Below, one piece after another: positions 26,281 to 36,137 of a stretch of DNA of 64,000 bases. The stretch is taken from positions 1 to 64,000 of the forward strand of contig NCEU01000009.1 of assembly GCA_002280855.1 (NCBI GenBank), written 5' to 3'. Every line of letters begins with the position of its first letter. Position 1 is the first letter of the stretch. The notes beneath the pieces were generated by a model. That model made no database searches. It was not told where the DNA came from and saw only the letters and a list, made by a program, of their open reading frames with translations. This DNA is from Sphingomonadales bacterium 32-65-25 (GTDB lineage: Bacteria > Pseudomonadota > Alphaproteobacteria > Sphingomonadales > Sphingomonadaceae). The position numbers were made by a program, and so were the translations under genes.

Positions 26281-27546
26281 ATGGACCATTTCCAGTTCAA
26301 GGACGGCGTCATGCACGCCGAGGGCGTGAGCCTTGAAACGCTGGCCGCCACGGTCGGCACGCCCTTCTATTGCTATAGCAGCGCCACCATGGAACGGCAT
26401 TTCACCGTGTTCCGCGATGCCGTGGCCGGGCTCGGCAACGGCACGCCGCTGGTGGCATTTGCGGTGAAGGCCAATCCCAACCTTGCCGTGCTGGCGACAC
26501 TGGCGCGGCTGGGTGCCGGCGCGGACGTGGTGTCGGGCGGCGAGATGGCGCGCGCGCTTGCTGCCGGCGTGCCGGCAGAACGCATCGTGTTCTCCGGCGT
26601 GGGCAAGACGCGGGCCGAGCTGGCCGCCGGTGTCGAAGCCGGCATCCTGCAATTCAATGTCGAATCCGAAGCCGAGATCGACATGCTGGCGCAAGTCGCG
26701 GCCGCCAAAGGCGCGACCGTGGAAATTGCCATCCGCATCAACCCGGCGGTCGATCCCAAAACGCATGGCAAGATCAGCACGGGCGGGGCGGACGCCAAGT
26801 TCGGCATCCCGTGGGAACGCCTGCCGGCCGCCTTCGCGCAGGCCGCCGCCCACCCCAATCTGCGCCCCGTGGGCCTGGCCGCGCACATTGGCAGCCAGTT
26901 GACCGATCTGGGCCCGGTGGAAGACGCCATCCGCAAGCTGGGCGAACTGGCCCGCCAGCTGGAAGCACTTGGTCATTCCATCAAGCGCATCGATGTCGGC
27001 GGTGGTCTGGGCGTGCCCTATCGCCGCGACCAGCCCGCGCCGCCGCCGCCAACCGAATATGCCGCGATGGTGGCGCGTGCCACCAATGGCTGGCCGTGGC
27101 GGCTGATGTTCGAACCCGGCCGCATGATCGTCGGCAATGCCGGCGTGCTGGTGAGCGAGGTGATCCTGACCAAAGACGGCGCGTCGAAGCATTTCGTCGT
27201 GGTCGATGCCGCGATGAACGATCTGTTGCGGCCGTCGCTTTACGGCGCCTGGCACGACATTCTTGCCGTGCGACCCAAGGATACGCGCACCGTCGCAACG
27301 GTTGTGGGCCCCATCTGCGAGACCGGCGATACCTTCGCCGAGGACCGCGAGATCGAAGATGTGCAGGCCGGCGATCTGGTCGCCTTCATGACCGCCGGCG
27401 CCTATGGGGCGACCATGGCCAGCACCTACAATTCGCGGCCGCTGGTGCCCGAAGTGATGGTGAAGGGCGATGCATGGGCCATCGTTTCCCAGCGCAACCA
27501 GCCCGCCGCGATGCTGGCGCTGGATGCGAAGGCACCGTGGCTCTAA
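26281..27546 (+). CDS. lysA: Diaminopimelate decarboxylase
   Basis: A 421-residue fold-III PLP enzyme catalysing the last step of lysine synthesis, meso-diaminopimelate to L-lysine. The PLP lysine is in VAFAVKANPNLAVL near residue 61. AAHIGSQLTDLGP, VGGGLGVPY, the glycine-rich phosphate site EPGRMIVGNAG and the subunit-interface CETGDTFAEDREI are all present. It begins three bases after the small lipoprotein gene in the argH-lptM-lysA unit. Confidence 0.96.
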   Translation: MDHFQFKDGVMHAEGVSLETLAATVGTPFYCYSSATMERHFTVFRDAVAGLGNGTPLVAFAVKANPNLAVLATLARLGAGADVVSGGEMARALAAGVPAERIVFSGVGKTRAELAAGVEAGILQFNVESEAEIDMLAQVAAAKGATVEIAIRINPAVDPKTHGKISTGGADAKFGIPWERLPAAFAQAAAHPNLRPVGLAAHIGSQLTDLGPVEDAIRKLGELARQLEALGHSIKRIDVGGGLGVPYRRDQPAPPPPTEYAAMVARATNGWPWRLMFEPGRMIVGNAGVLVSEVILTKDGASKHFVVVDAAMNDLLRPSLYGAWHDILAVRPKDTRTVATVVGPICETGDTFAEDREIEDVQAGDLVAFMTAGAYGATMASTYNSRPLVPEVMVKGDAWAIVSQRNQPAAMLALDAKAPWL

Positions 27547-27550
27547 CCGC

Positions 27551-28828
27551 GTGGCTTTAAAGCCACCTTCCGCCAGCCGCATCCTTACCGCCAGCCTGGT
27601 CGGCACGGCGGTGGAATTCTATGATTTCTACATTTACGCCACCGCCGCCGCGCTGGTGTTCGGGCCGCTGTTCTTCCCATCCGACAACGCCGATCTGCAA
27701 TTGCTGCTCAGCTTCGCCAGCTTTGCCGTCGCCTTTGTCGCCCGGCCGATCGGCGCGCTGGTGTTCGGCCATTATGGCGACCGGCTGGGCCGCAAATCCA
27801 CATTGGTCGCCTCGCTGCTGCTGATGGGCGGCTCCACCTTCGCCATCACCTTCCTGCCCACCTATGCCGCCATCGGCGTCGCCGCGCCGGCCATATTGTG
27901 CCTGCTGCGCTTCGGGCAGGGCTTTGGCTTGGGCGGCGAATGGGGCGGTGCGGCGCTGCTGGCGGTGGAGAACGCCCCGCCCGGCTGGCGCGGCCGTTAC
28001 GGCATGTTCCCGCAATTGGGCGCGCCGGTGGGTTTCATCGCCGCCAATGGCCTGTTCCTGGCGCTCGGCCTGTGGCTGGACGATGGCGAATTCCTGAACT
28101 GGGGCTGGCGGCTGCCATTTGCCGGCTCGATCCTGCTGGTCGGCATCGGCCTGTGGGTGCGGCTGACCATCCTCGAAACCCCGGCCTTCGCCGCCATGCT
28201 GGCCCATGAAAAGCCGCCGGCCGTGCCGCTGGCCGAACTGGTGCGCGATCATGGTCGCGCCACGCTCTGCGGCATTGCGACGGCCGTCACCTGCTTTGCC
28301 ATCTTCTACATCGCGACCGCGTTTGCATTGGGATACGGCACCACCACTTTGGGCTACAGCCGCGAAGCCTTCCTGCAACTGCAACTGGGCGCCATATTGT
28401 TCCTCGCTGCCGGCATCCTCCTCGCCGGCTGGCTCAGCGACCGCACCAGCCCGCAGCGCGTGCTGATGCTGGGCAGCCTGTCCAGCGTTGTGCTTGGTGC
28501 CACCATGGGCCCGCTCATGCAGGCCGGCACCGGCGGCGTGTTCGCCTTTCTGTCGCTGGGCCTGTTCGTGATGGGCTTTGTCTATGGTCCCTTGGGGGCT
28601 TTCCTGCCCGGCCTGTTTCCGGCGCGCGTGCGCTACACCGGCGCATCGGTGGCCTTCAATCTGGGTGGCATCATCGGCGGCGGACTCACGCCGGTCATCG
28701 GCGCGGCGCTCTCGGCGCGCTATGGCATCGGCGCGGTCGGCTGGTATCTGGCCGGCGCCGCGCTGGTCTCTGTGATAGGGTTGGCGCTCTTGCCGAAGGA
28801 AGATGTGGGTTCTAGCGTTGGCGCATGA
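27551..28828 (+). CDS. MFS transporter, metabolite:H+ symporter (MHS) family
   Basis: 425 residues, about 12 membrane segments. GTG start at 27551, four bases after the lysA stop. N-terminal GTAVEFYDFYIYATAAALVF and the loop GHYGDRLGRKSTL are the hallmark of the MHS family (ShiA, ProP, KgtP), as is RFGQGFGLGGEWGGA in segment 4-5. Members take up organic acids, betaines or shikimate with protons. The substrate here is unknown. It ends with a four-base overlap with the acylase gene. Confidence 0.92.
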   Translation: MALKPPSASRILTASLVGTAVEFYDFYIYATAAALVFGPLFFPSDNADLQLLLSFASFAVAFVARPIGALVFGHYGDRLGRKSTLVASLLLMGGSTFAITFLPTYAAIGVAAPAILCLLRFGQGFGLGGEWGGAALLAVENAPPGWRGRYGMFPQLGAPVGFIAANGLFLALGLWLDDGEFLNWGWRLPFAGSILLVGIGLWVRLTILETPAFAAMLAHEKPPAVPLAELVRDHGRATLCGIATAVTCFAIFYIATAFALGYGTTTLGYSREAFLQLQLGAILFLAAGILLAGWLSDRTSPQRVLMLGSLSSVVLGATMGPLMQAGTGGVFAFLSLGLFVMGFVYGPLGAFLPGLFPARVRYTGASVAFNLGGIIGGGLTPVIGAALSARYGIGAVGWYLAGAALVSVIGLALLPKEDVGSSVGA

Positions 28829-30993
28829 TCCTGCGCCTCACGCTCCTCGCCGCCCTCATCTCCACCTCGGCCCTGGCCTCCCCAGAGACTGACCGTTGGG
28901 ACAAGCACAAGGCCGCCGTCACCATCACCCGCGATGATTTCGGCATCCCGCACATCAAGGGCAAGACCGACGCCGACGCCGTGTTCGGCATGATCTATGC
29001 CCAGGCCGAAGACGATTTCAACCGGGTCGAAACCAACTTCATCAACGCGCAAGGGCGCCTTGCCGAAACCGAAGGCGAAAGCGCCATCTGGCGCGATCTG
29101 CGCATGAAGCTGTTCATCGATCCAGCCGAGCTGAAGGCGCAATATGCCGCCTCTCCCGCCTGGCTGAAATCGCTGTGCACCGCCTGGGCCGACGCGCTGA
29201 ACGCGTATCTCGCCAAGCACCCGCAGGTGAAGCCGCGCGTCATCACCCGTTTCGAACCGTGGATGGCGCTCAGCTTCTCTGAAGGCAGCATCGGGGGCGA
29301 TATCGAGAGCATCAACCTCGGCCGGCTGGAATCCTTCCACACCGGTCAGGCCGTGAAACTCTCGGCGGTGGAACTGGGCAGCGAGTTGCTCGAACCGGCC
29401 GGCTCCAACGGCATGGCGCTGGCACCATCGCGCAGCACGTCGGGCGACGCGCTGCTGCTCATCAACCCGCACACCAGCTTCTATTTCCGCAGCGAAGCCA
29501 AGGTCGAAAGCGGCCAGGGCCTTGATGCCTATGGCGCCAGCACCTGGGGGCAGTTCTTCGTCTACCAGGGCTTCAACCGGAACACCGGCTGGATGCACAC
29601 CAGTTCGGGCGTCGACAATATCGATGAATTCGCGCTGACCGTGGAGAAGAAGGGCGGCAAATATCATTATCTGCACGGCACCAATTGGCGCCCGCTGGCC
29701 GAGAAGAGCATCACCGTGCCCTACAAGGCTGCCGATGGCTCGATGAAGACGCGCAGCTTCACCACATGGCGCTCCCACCACGGCCCGGTGATCCGCGCTG
29801 AAAACGGCAAGTGGATCGCGGTCGCCCTGATGCACCGGCCGGTTGCCGCGCTGGAGCAGAGCTTCCTGCGCACCAAGACGACCGATCTGGCCAGTTATCT
29901 GAAGGTCGCGACACGCCGCGCCAATTCGTCCAATGCAACGCTGTTCGCCAGTTCCAAGGGCGAGATCGCCTATCTCCACCCGCAATTCGTGCCGATCCGC
30001 GACACCAAGTTTGACTGGCGCAAGCCTGTGGACGGCAGCGATCCGGCCACCGACTGGCAGGGCGAGCACAGCCTTGATCAACTGCCCAGCGTGATGAACC
30101 CCGGCAGCGGCTTTGCCTTCAACGTCAACAACTGGCCGTGGACCGCTGCGGGCCCGGACAGCCCGAAGCAGGCCGCGTTTGCCAAGTACATGGACGCCGC
30201 CGGCGAAAACCCGCGCGGCCCCAACGCGCTGCGTCTTCTGAGCGGCGACCGGAAGTTCGATCTCTCCGCCCTGCTCACCACCGCCTATGATCCGTTCCTG
30301 CAGGGCTTTGCCGATACCATCCCGCCGCTGGTGAAGGCGTGGGACGCGTTGCCGGCCGGCGCGCAGAAGGAGCGGCTCGCAGCGCCCATCGCCGCGTTGA
30401 AGGCCTGGGATTATCGCAGCAGCGAAGCCTCGATCCCCACCAGCCTCGCCATGTTCTGGGGCGACGAGATGGTGAAACGCTTCGGTCCCGTCGCCAAGCT
30501 GGATGAAGAGGCCATCGTGCCCTATCTCGCCAGCGCCAAGGTGCCCGATGCCGATCGCCTCGCCGCCCTCGATGCCGCCGTTGGCAAACTGGCCGGCGAT
30601 TTCGGCGGCTGGGATGTGCCGTGGGGCCATATCAACCGCTTCCAGCGGCTGACCGCCAACATCGCGCAATCCTATGACGACAAATTGCCCTCAACCCCGA
30701 TCGGCTTTGCCAGCGGCAACTGGGGCAGCCTCGCCAGCTTCGGCGCCCGCCAGCGTGAGGGCACCAAGCGCTGGTATGGCGATTACGGCAACAGCTTCGT
30801 CGCCGTCGTCCGCTTCGGCAAGGATGGGCCAGAGGCGCGCGCCGTCCACGCCGGCGGCCTGAACAGCAATTCGGCCAGCCCCCACTTCCGCGACCAGGCC
30901 GAACGCTATCGCACCCACGATTTCCGCCCGGTCTATTTCACCGATGCGCAGCTGCACGGGCATGTGGAGAAAACGTACCGGCCGGGGGAATAA
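28825..30993 (+). CDS. Penicillin acylase family protein (Ntn-hydrolase)
   Basis: 722 residues with a signal peptide (MILRLTLLAALISTSALASP). The N-terminal alpha chain carries RDDFGIPHIKGKTDADAVFG. The self-cleavage site is PAGSNGMALAPSR, with catalytic Ser at about 194, followed by LLLINPH of the beta chain. Periplasmic members deacylate penicillins, N-acyl-homoserine lactones or related amides. The substrate cannot be told from sequence; quorum quenching is one possibility. Translationally coupled to the MHS transporter upstream, which suggests uptake of a released product. Confidence 0.92.
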   Translation: MILRLTLLAALISTSALASPETDRWDKHKAAVTITRDDFGIPHIKGKTDADAVFGMIYAQAEDDFNRVETNFINAQGRLAETEGESAIWRDLRMKLFIDPAELKAQYAASPAWLKSLCTAWADALNAYLAKHPQVKPRVITRFEPWMALSFSEGSIGGDIESINLGRLESFHTGQAVKLSAVELGSELLEPAGSNGMALAPSRSTSGDALLLINPHTSFYFRSEAKVESGQGLDAYGASTWGQFFVYQGFNRNTGWMHTSSGVDNIDEFALTVEKKGGKYHYLHGTNWRPLAEKSITVPYKAADGSMKTRSFTTWRSHHGPVIRAENGKWIAVALMHRPVAALEQSFLRTKTTDLASYLKVATRRANSSNATLFASSKGEIAYLHPQFVPIRDTKFDWRKPVDGSDPATDWQGEHSLDQLPSVMNPGSGFAFNVNNWPWTAAGPDSPKQAAFAKYMDAAGENPRGPNALRLLSGDRKFDLSALLTTAYDPFLQGFADTIPPLVKAWDALPAGAQKERLAAPIAALKAWDYRSSEASIPTSLAMFWGDEMVKRFGPVAKLDEEAIVPYLASAKVPDADRLAALDAAVGKLAGDFGGWDVPWGHINRFQRLTANIAQSYDDKLPSTPIGFASGNWGSLASFGARQREGTKRWYGDYGNSFVAVVRFGKDGPEARAVHAGGLNSNSASPHFRDQAERYRTHDFRPVYFTDAQLHGHVEKTYRPGE

Positions 30994-30999
30994 GACGGC

Positions 31000-32499
31000 T
31001 TACGGCTGGGTGGACTTTGCCTTCATCACCGGTTTCGCCGCCGCATTCGCCGCCGTTTCCACCAGCGTATAGAAAAACCGGTTGAAATCCCGCGCCGCGT
31101 CGAGGTCCATCGGCGTCGAAACATCGTCCTGCGGACGGTGGTAACGGCGCTGGTACCAGTCACGGTAGATGCGCTCTTCCTCGGTGCGCGGGTTATAGGC
31201 GAAGACGAAGTTCACCGCCGGGATGCCGGCTTCCATGAATGGCCACGAATCGACGCGGCGGATGAGGTTGCGTTCCGGCTCGCGATCGGGGCGGATCTCG
31301 ATTTTCAGCCCTTCCGCCACCGCCTTCGCCGTGTCCGCCAGCGTGTTCTGGCCCAGCCCGTGCAGGGTGAGCGCCTTCAACGGAAACAGCGGCCGCAATT
31401 GATCGAGATTGATCACGCCCACCAGTTGTTCCTTCGGCACCGTTGGATGCTGCAGCCACCAGCGCGCGCCGAGCAGGCCCTTTTCCTCGGCCGTCCACGC
31501 GGCGAACAGCACCGGGCGGGCATAGCCCTTGCCGCGCCGCCGCTCCGCCAGGCGGGCGAGCAGTGCGACATAGCCGGCATCATCAAGCGTGCCATTGTAC
31601 AGGCCATCGCCGTTCACCGGTTCGCCAAAGCCATAGCCATCGATATGGGCGCCGAGCAGCATCACCTCGCCGGCCTTGCTCTTGTCGGTGCCGGGCAGCA
31701 GGCCGATCACCTGCTGGCTGGTGAAGCGGCGCTGCGCCGTGGTCAGCTTTGCCTCGAAGCGGCCGGGAAGATCGAAGGCCTCCAGATCGCGGTGATAGGT
31801 CGCTTCGGTCAGCAGGGTGGCGGCCAGTCGCCCGGTGCCGGCCATCAGCCGTTCCAGCGCCGCGCCGTTCAGCCGGAATTGCGGCAGGCCGGTGGGAAGC
31901 GGACTGCCTTCATGTGCCACGGCGCGGGCATAGGCATCGGGCCAGCGCGGCGCCTCCACGGTGAAGCCGGCATCATCAATGGTGAGCAGCGCCACTGCGC
32001 CGGCCGCCGTCACCGCCGCCAGCCGTTCGGCGCCCTGGGCGCGGCCAGCGCGGCGGCTGCCGTAACAGACGGCGATCTTGCCCTTCAGTTCCGGGCCGGC
32101 CTCGGCCGTGCTGCAATAGCCGGCGAAACGCATCGGGCCGGACAGCGTGGCCGGCAGATTTGTGGCCGGGCGGGGCGTGATGTCGTGCAGGAATTTGAGC
32201 GGCGCGGCGCTGCCATCGGGCGCCACCACGCGCATATCGGCGGCCGTCACCGCCACTTCGTGCAGCGGCACCGTCTGGCGATAGGTGCCGTTCTCCCCCG
32301 CCGGTTGCAGTTTCGCCGCTTTGAACCAGCGTTCCACCAGATCGATCGCGCGGGCATGGCCGGGGCTACCGGCATCGCGGCCTTCCATCGCATCACTGCT
32401 AAGTTCGGCAGTGTGGGCCAGCCACGCCTTGGTATCAGCGTCGGGTTTGGCGAGCGCCGGGGCGGCAAGAACGGCGGTGGCGAGGAGGATGTGGCGCAT
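31000..32499 (-). CDS. M28-family zinc peptidase, exported
   Basis: 499 residues with a signal peptide (MRHILLATAVLAAPALAKP). A PA-like insert domain is followed by the two-zinc catalytic core: GAHIDGYGFG, TLDDAGYVALL, AAWTAEEKGLLGARWWLQHP, and a late YHRPQDD. This is an aminopeptidase Y/Q-type M28 enzyme acting in the periplasm or outside the cell. The His-Ile-Asp ligand (usually His-x-Asp) is intact. ATG 32499 is chosen because the signal peptide begins there. Convergent with the acylase, six bases apart. Confidence 0.92.
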   Translation of the reverse strand: MRHILLATAVLAAPALAKPDADTKAWLAHTAELSSDAMEGRDAGSPGHARAIDLVERWFKAAKLQPAGENGTYRQTVPLHEVAVTAADMRVVAPDGSAAPLKFLHDITPRPATNLPATLSGPMRFAGYCSTAEAGPELKGKIAVCYGSRRAGRAQGAERLAAVTAAGAVALLTIDDAGFTVEAPRWPDAYARAVAHEGSPLPTGLPQFRLNGAALERLMAGTGRLAATLLTEATYHRDLEAFDLPGRFEAKLTTAQRRFTSQQVIGLLPGTDKSKAGEVMLLGAHIDGYGFGEPVNGDGLYNGTLDDAGYVALLARLAERRRGKGYARPVLFAAWTAEEKGLLGARWWLQHPTVPKEQLVGVINLDQLRPLFPLKALTLHGLGQNTLADTAKAVAEGLKIEIRPDREPERNLIRRVDSWPFMEAGIPAVNFVFAYNPRTEEERIYRDWYQRRYHRPQDDVSTPMDLDAARDFNRFFYTLVETAANAAAKPVMKAKSTQP

Positions 32500-32530
32500 C
32501 GCGGCAGAAGAGACCCGAACACCCAGTCGG

Positions 32531-32821
32531 TCAATCCTCGCCGAACTTGTCCAGCACCAGCCCAGCCAGCTTGGACACGGCGGCTTCGGCTTCGGGGCCG
32601 GTGGCGCTGATGCTGATGCTGTCACCCATGGCAGCGGCCAGCATCATCAGGCCCATGATCGAGGTGCCGGTAACCGACGAACCGTCGTGGCTCACCATCA
32701 CTTCGGCATCGAAGCTGGAGGCCATGGTGACGAACTTGGCACTGGCGCGTGCGTGCAGCCCGCGCCGGTTGGTGATCGGAACCTCGACGGGGCCGGCAGC
32801 CGGACCAGCGCTCTCGCTCAA
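32531..32821 (-). CDS. ptsH: HPr phosphocarrier protein
   Basis: 96 residues with an N-terminal extension of about eight. His23 in NRRGLHARASAKF is the phosphorylated histidine, and Ser54 in GTSIMGLMML corresponds to the Ser46 regulated by HPr kinase. It receives phosphate from enzyme I (not in the window) and passes it to EIIA. The presence of both His and Ser sites next to an HprK domain points to a regulatory rather than a sugar-uptake role. Overlaps the EIIA gene by four bases. Confidence 0.95.
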   Translation of the reverse strand: MSESAGPAAGPVEVPITNRRGLHARASAKFVTMASSFDAEVMVSHDGSSVTGTSIMGLMMLAAAMGDSISISATGPEAEAAVSKLAGLVLDKFGED

Positions 32822-33219
32822 GCGGCCTCGCCCAGCATACGGCTGGCCACCGCGATATACTTGCGCCCCGCATCCTGCGCGGCCTGCACGGCAGCTTCCA
32901 CCGTGCCGGTCTTGCGCACGCTGGCCAGTTTGATCAGCATCGGCAGGTTCACGCCGGCGATTACTTCCACCTGCGGCCCGAGCAGCGAGATGGCGAGATT
33001 GGACGGCGTGCCGCCAAACATGTCGGTGAGGATGATGACACCCTGGCCGGCGCTGCAGCGGGCGACGGCGGCGGCGATATCGGCGCGGCGCAGCTCCATG
33101 TCGTCATCGGCGGCAATGCAGATCGGTTCGACGCGGTCCTGTGCGCCGACGACATGCTCCATCGCCGCGACAAACTCTGCCGCGAGGCGCCCATGCGTTA
33201 CCAACACAAGTCCAATCAT
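32818..33219 (-). CDS. PTS EIIA component, mannose/ascorbate (EIIA-Man) type
   Basis: 133 residues of the EIIA-Man fold. [10 protein letters not shown] carries the phosphorylated His9, and the core [18 protein letters not shown] is the family signature. In alphaproteobacteria without mannose permeases this protein is a regulatory phosphate acceptor from HPr, often acting on stress and carbon responses. No EIIB, EIIC or EIID is adjacent. Overlaps its neighbours by four bases on both sides. Confidence 0.92.
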   Translation of the reverse strand: MIGLVLVTHGRLAAEFVAAMEHVVGAQDRVEPICIAADDDMELRRADIAAAVARCSAGQGVIILTDMFGGTPSNLAISLLGPQVEVIAGVNLPMLIKLASVRKTGTVEAAVQAAQDAGRKYIAVASRMLGEAA

Positions 33220-34574
33220 TGCCCGCCGCCGTCACGCCTTTTTGCCGATTCTGTCAATGGGTCGCCTGCCACCACGGCGGCATCGCCCGTCACTTTCGCG
33301 ATATCCCGATGCACCAAAGCGACATTCTGCCCGGCAGTCTCCAGCCGCGCGGCCAGCGCACGGGCCACGGCCACACTGCGATGGCGGCCGCCGGTGCAGC
33401 CGATGGCAATGGTGAGATAGGCCTTGCCCTCGCGGGCATAGCCGGGAAGCAAGCTGGTCACCAGATCATCGATCTTGTCGAGCGTAGGAGCATACAGCGG
33501 ATCGGCCGCAACATGCGCAGCCACTTGGCTGTCCTCGCCGGTCAGCGGACGCAGCGTGATGTCCCAGTGCGGATTGCTCAGGAACCGCATGTCGAACACC
33601 AGATCGGCATCGCGCGGCAGGCCGGCAGAGAAACCGAAGCTGAGCACGGTGACGGTGAGGCCAGGCGAGAAGCCGCCACCGAAACGCTCGGCGATGCGGG
33701 CGCGCAAATCGGTGACCGACAATTCGGTGGTGTCGATGACCAGATCGGCCCAGCGTTGCAGGGGGCTGAGCAGTTCGCGTTCGGCGCGGATGCCATCGAT
33801 GGCCGGACGGTCCAGCGCCAGCGGGTGGCGACGGCGGGTTTCGGAAAAGCGCCGGATCAGCACATCATCGCTGCATTCCAACGTGATCAGCCGAGCATCA
33901 CGGCCCGCATCGCGCAGGGCAGCGACGCGCTGGCCCAAGGCGGCGGCGTCGAAGGCGCGGGTGCGGCTGTCGATGCCGAGCGCCAGCGGGCGGCTGGTGG
34001 CGCCAGCGATCAGCGCGTCGAACAGGGACAGCGGCAGATTGTCCACCACTTCATGGCCGGCATCTTCCAGCGCGCGCAGCACGGTCGATTTGCCGGCACC
34101 GGACAGGCCGGAAATGATCAGAATCGGCGGATTCATCGCGCCTTCTGTGCCGGGAAGGCCGCGCATTGCCAAGCCATGCACTTCCAGAGCCCGTTCGGCA
34201 CGTTGCGGCGCGGAATCACCGAACGGATCAAACGCCAGCTTAGGCACTGTCTGCCCGGCCAGCACCAGATACTCGGGATCGGGCAGGCGATCAGCTGTGG
34301 CCGCCAGATCAAGCGCCAGCGCAACCGGGGCCGGCGCGGTCGGTTCGGGCACGATGCCCACCCCGCGCACTTCCAGCAGGCCGGCCAGGCGCGGCGGGGC
34401 AGAGGCAATCAGGCGCCCCCCCTCCGGCGTGACGACCACCCGATCATCCGCCACCAGCCGCCAGCCGGCCGCCACCAGCCGCAGCGCCAGATCGGATTTG
34501 CCGCTGCCCGACGGGCCCAGCAGCAGCACAGCCCGGCCATCAAGGGCAACGGCAGTGGCGTGAAGCGTCTCCAC
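33216..34574 (-). CDS. HPr kinase/phosphorylase - RapZ fusion protein
   Basis: 452 residues in one uninterrupted frame. Residues 1-146 are the short alphaproteobacterial HprK: Walker [17 protein letters not shown] at 18-33 and the signature LEVRGVGIV near 68. Residues 147-452 are RapZ (former YvcJ): [18 protein letters not shown], then [40 protein letters not shown] and [11 protein letters not shown]. HprK phosphorylates a serine of HPr; RapZ is an RNA-binding/RNase adaptor. The two are usually separate adjacent genes. AGAAGG lies just before the internal Met147 codon (34134-34136), so a separate RapZ might also be made. Confidence 0.88.
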   Translation of the reverse strand: METLHATAVALDGRAVLLLGPSGSGKSDLALRLVAAGWRLVADDRVVVTPEGGRLIASAPPRLAGLLEVRGVGIVPEPTAPAPVALALDLAATADRLPDPEYLVLAGQTVPKLAFDPFGDSAPQRAERALEVHGLAMRGLPGTEGAMNPPILIISGLSGAGKSTVLRALEDAGHEVVDNLPLSLFDALIAGATSRPLALGIDSRTRAFDAAALGQRVAALRDAGRDARLITLECSDDVLIRRFSETRRRHPLALDRPAIDGIRAERELLSPLQRWADLVIDTTELSVTDLRARIAERFGGGFSPGLTVTVLSFGFSAGLPRDADLVFDMRFLSNPHWDITLRPLTGEDSQVAAHVAADPLYAPTLDKIDDLVTSLLPGYAREGKAYLTIAIGCTGGRHRSVAVARALAARLETAGQNVALVHRDIAKVTGDAAVVAGDPLTESAKRRDGGGQ

Positions 34575-34577
34575 GGC

Positions 34578-36131
34578 TCAGGCCGCCGGCAGCAGCACAC
34601 GGAAGGCCGCGCCGCCGCCGGGCGCATCTTCCACGATGATCTGGCCGCCGTGCGCGACCACAATGGCGCCGGCGATGGACAGGCCCAGGCCGGAATGGCG
34701 GCCAAAATCCTCGCCTTCCGGGCGTTCGGAATAGAAACGGCGGAAAATGTCGCGGCGGTTGGCGGCCGGCACGCCCGGGCCCTGATCACTCACCGCCAGC
34801 TCGACCTGATCGCCGCGGCTGGCCAGCGCCAGCGTCACCCGGCCGCCATTGGGGGAAAAGCTGATGGCGTTGTCGATCAGGTTGCGCAGCACCTGCGCCA
34901 AGCGGTTGGCGTCCCCTTCGATCAGCACCGGCCCAGCCAGGCCGGCGCGCTCGACAACGACCGTGCGCGGCCGGTTGGACGCGGTGGCCGCAATCCCATA
35001 GGCCGCCACCAGGCCATCGGCGAGCGCGGCGACGTCGATGGGCTGAAAGCCGGTGCGCGACAGTTCGGCATCCAGCCGGCTGGCATCGGCGATATCGGTG
35101 ATCAGCCGATCGATGCGGCCAACATCGTCGCGGATCACCGCCAGCAATTGCGCGCGCAGATCGGGCTTTTCCACCCGGTCCAACACTTCCACGGCGGAGC
35201 GCAGGGAAGCCAGCGGGTTCTTGAGTTCGTGCGCCACGTCGGCGGCAAAGGCCTCGGTCGCGTCAATCTGGCGCCGCAATGCGGTGGACATATCGGAAAT
35301 GGCGCGGGCCAGGGCGCCAATCTCGTCACTGCGGTCGGGCAGGCGCGGCACCACCACTTCGCGGCTGCGGCCCAGCCGCACCCGGTGCGCGGCAATTGCC
35401 AGCATGCGCAAGGGCCTGACAATGGTGCGCGCGAGATAGAGCGACAGGCCCAGCGTGAGCGCCATGACGCTGAGCAGCAGCCAAGCCGAGGTAAGGCGCT
35501 CGCGGCGCAGGATGCTGGCCAGGTCGTCCGCCGAATCGGTGAGCAGCACATGGCCCACCCCCGGCACCGGTGCCGCGGCCGTGACGATCAGGCTGCCATC
35601 ATTGGCGCGGCGCAGATCGGTAATCGGCTGGGCGGCGGTGCTGCTGCGCGCCAGTTCCGGCCACAAGCTGGCCGTGTCGACCGCCGGTTCCGCATAAGGC
35701 GACAGGGTACGAAACCCCAGCACCGCATCCAGCGCCCGATCGATGGCCTTGGCCGATGAACGCCGCCAGCCATAAGCGGCCGGGTCTTCGATCACGAAAC
35801 GCGGGGTCTTCGGATTCAGCCAATTGTCGGCAAGCCGCTCGCCGCTGCCCGCATACAGCCGCACGCGGGTGCCGCGTTCCATGCCAAGCCGCAGGATGCT
35901 GCCGGGCCGCGCCGTTGGCGGCAGATCGGTTATCAGCCGCGAGACGGTGATGGCTTCATTGGCCAGGCTGGCGGTGCGTTCATCCAGCAGGCGCGATCGC
36001 ACCGTATCGAGATAGAGCAGCATGATCGCCAGCACGATCACGGCGAGCAGGTTCACCGCAAAGATGCGGGCGCGCAGCGAGCCAAAACCAAGGCCGCGGC
36101 GCCATTCCTGCACGGCCTCTTCGGCCTTCAC
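34578..36131 (-). CDS. chvG: Sensor histidine kinase ChvG
   Basis: 517 residues. Membrane segments at about 24-41 and 215-235 enclose a periplasmic sensor domain of about 170 residues; HAMP follows (VRPLRMLAIAAHRVRLG). His301 in AADVAHELKNPLASLR is the phosphorylated residue. N, G1 and G2 boxes are present (LIDNAISFSPNGG, VSDQGPGVP, GLGLSIA). ChvG (ExoS) senses acid or envelope conditions, repressed in rhizobia by the periplasmic regulator ExoR, which is not seen here. Followed after three bases by the HprK-RapZ gene and preceded by chvI. Confidence 0.93.
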   Translation of the reverse strand: MKAEEAVQEWRRGLGFGSLRARIFAVNLLAVIVLAIMLLYLDTVRSRLLDERTASLANEAITVSRLITDLPPTARPGSILRLGMERGTRVRLYAGSGERLADNWLNPKTPRFVIEDPAAYGWRRSSAKAIDRALDAVLGFRTLSPYAEPAVDTASLWPELARSSTAAQPITDLRRANDGSLIVTAAAPVPGVGHVLLTDSADDLASILRRERLTSAWLLLSVMALTLGLSLYLARTIVRPLRMLAIAAHRVRLGRSREVVVPRLPDRSDEIGALARAISDMSTALRRQIDATEAFAADVAHELKNPLASLRSAVEVLDRVEKPDLRAQLLAVIRDDVGRIDRLITDIADASRLDAELSRTGFQPIDVAALADGLVAAYGIAATASNRPRTVVVERAGLAGPVLIEGDANRLAQVLRNLIDNAISFSPNGGRVTLALASRGDQVELAVSDQGPGVPAANRRDIFRRFYSERPEGEDFGRHSGLGLSIAGAIVVAHGGQIIVEDAPGGGAAFRVLLPAA

Positions 36132-36137
36132 CTGGGC

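Noticed and set aside
28825..30993. MHS transporter plus acylase as a dedicated quorum-quenching system
   Set aside because: The coupling is real, but no homoserine-lactone-specific residue or synthase/receptor is visible, and family members have many substrates, so the claim was not made.
31138..32610. Open frame of 490 codons opposite the M28 peptidase gene
   Set aside because: Same codon-bias artefact; Arg/Gln/His-rich, no domain, no ribosome-binding site. The peptidase frame shows signal peptide and zinc motifs.
33141..35759. Open frame of 872 codons opposite hprK-rapZ and chvG
   Set aside because: It crosses the boundaries of two well-supported genes and has low-complexity Gln/Gly/Ala/Arg composition typical of shadow frames.
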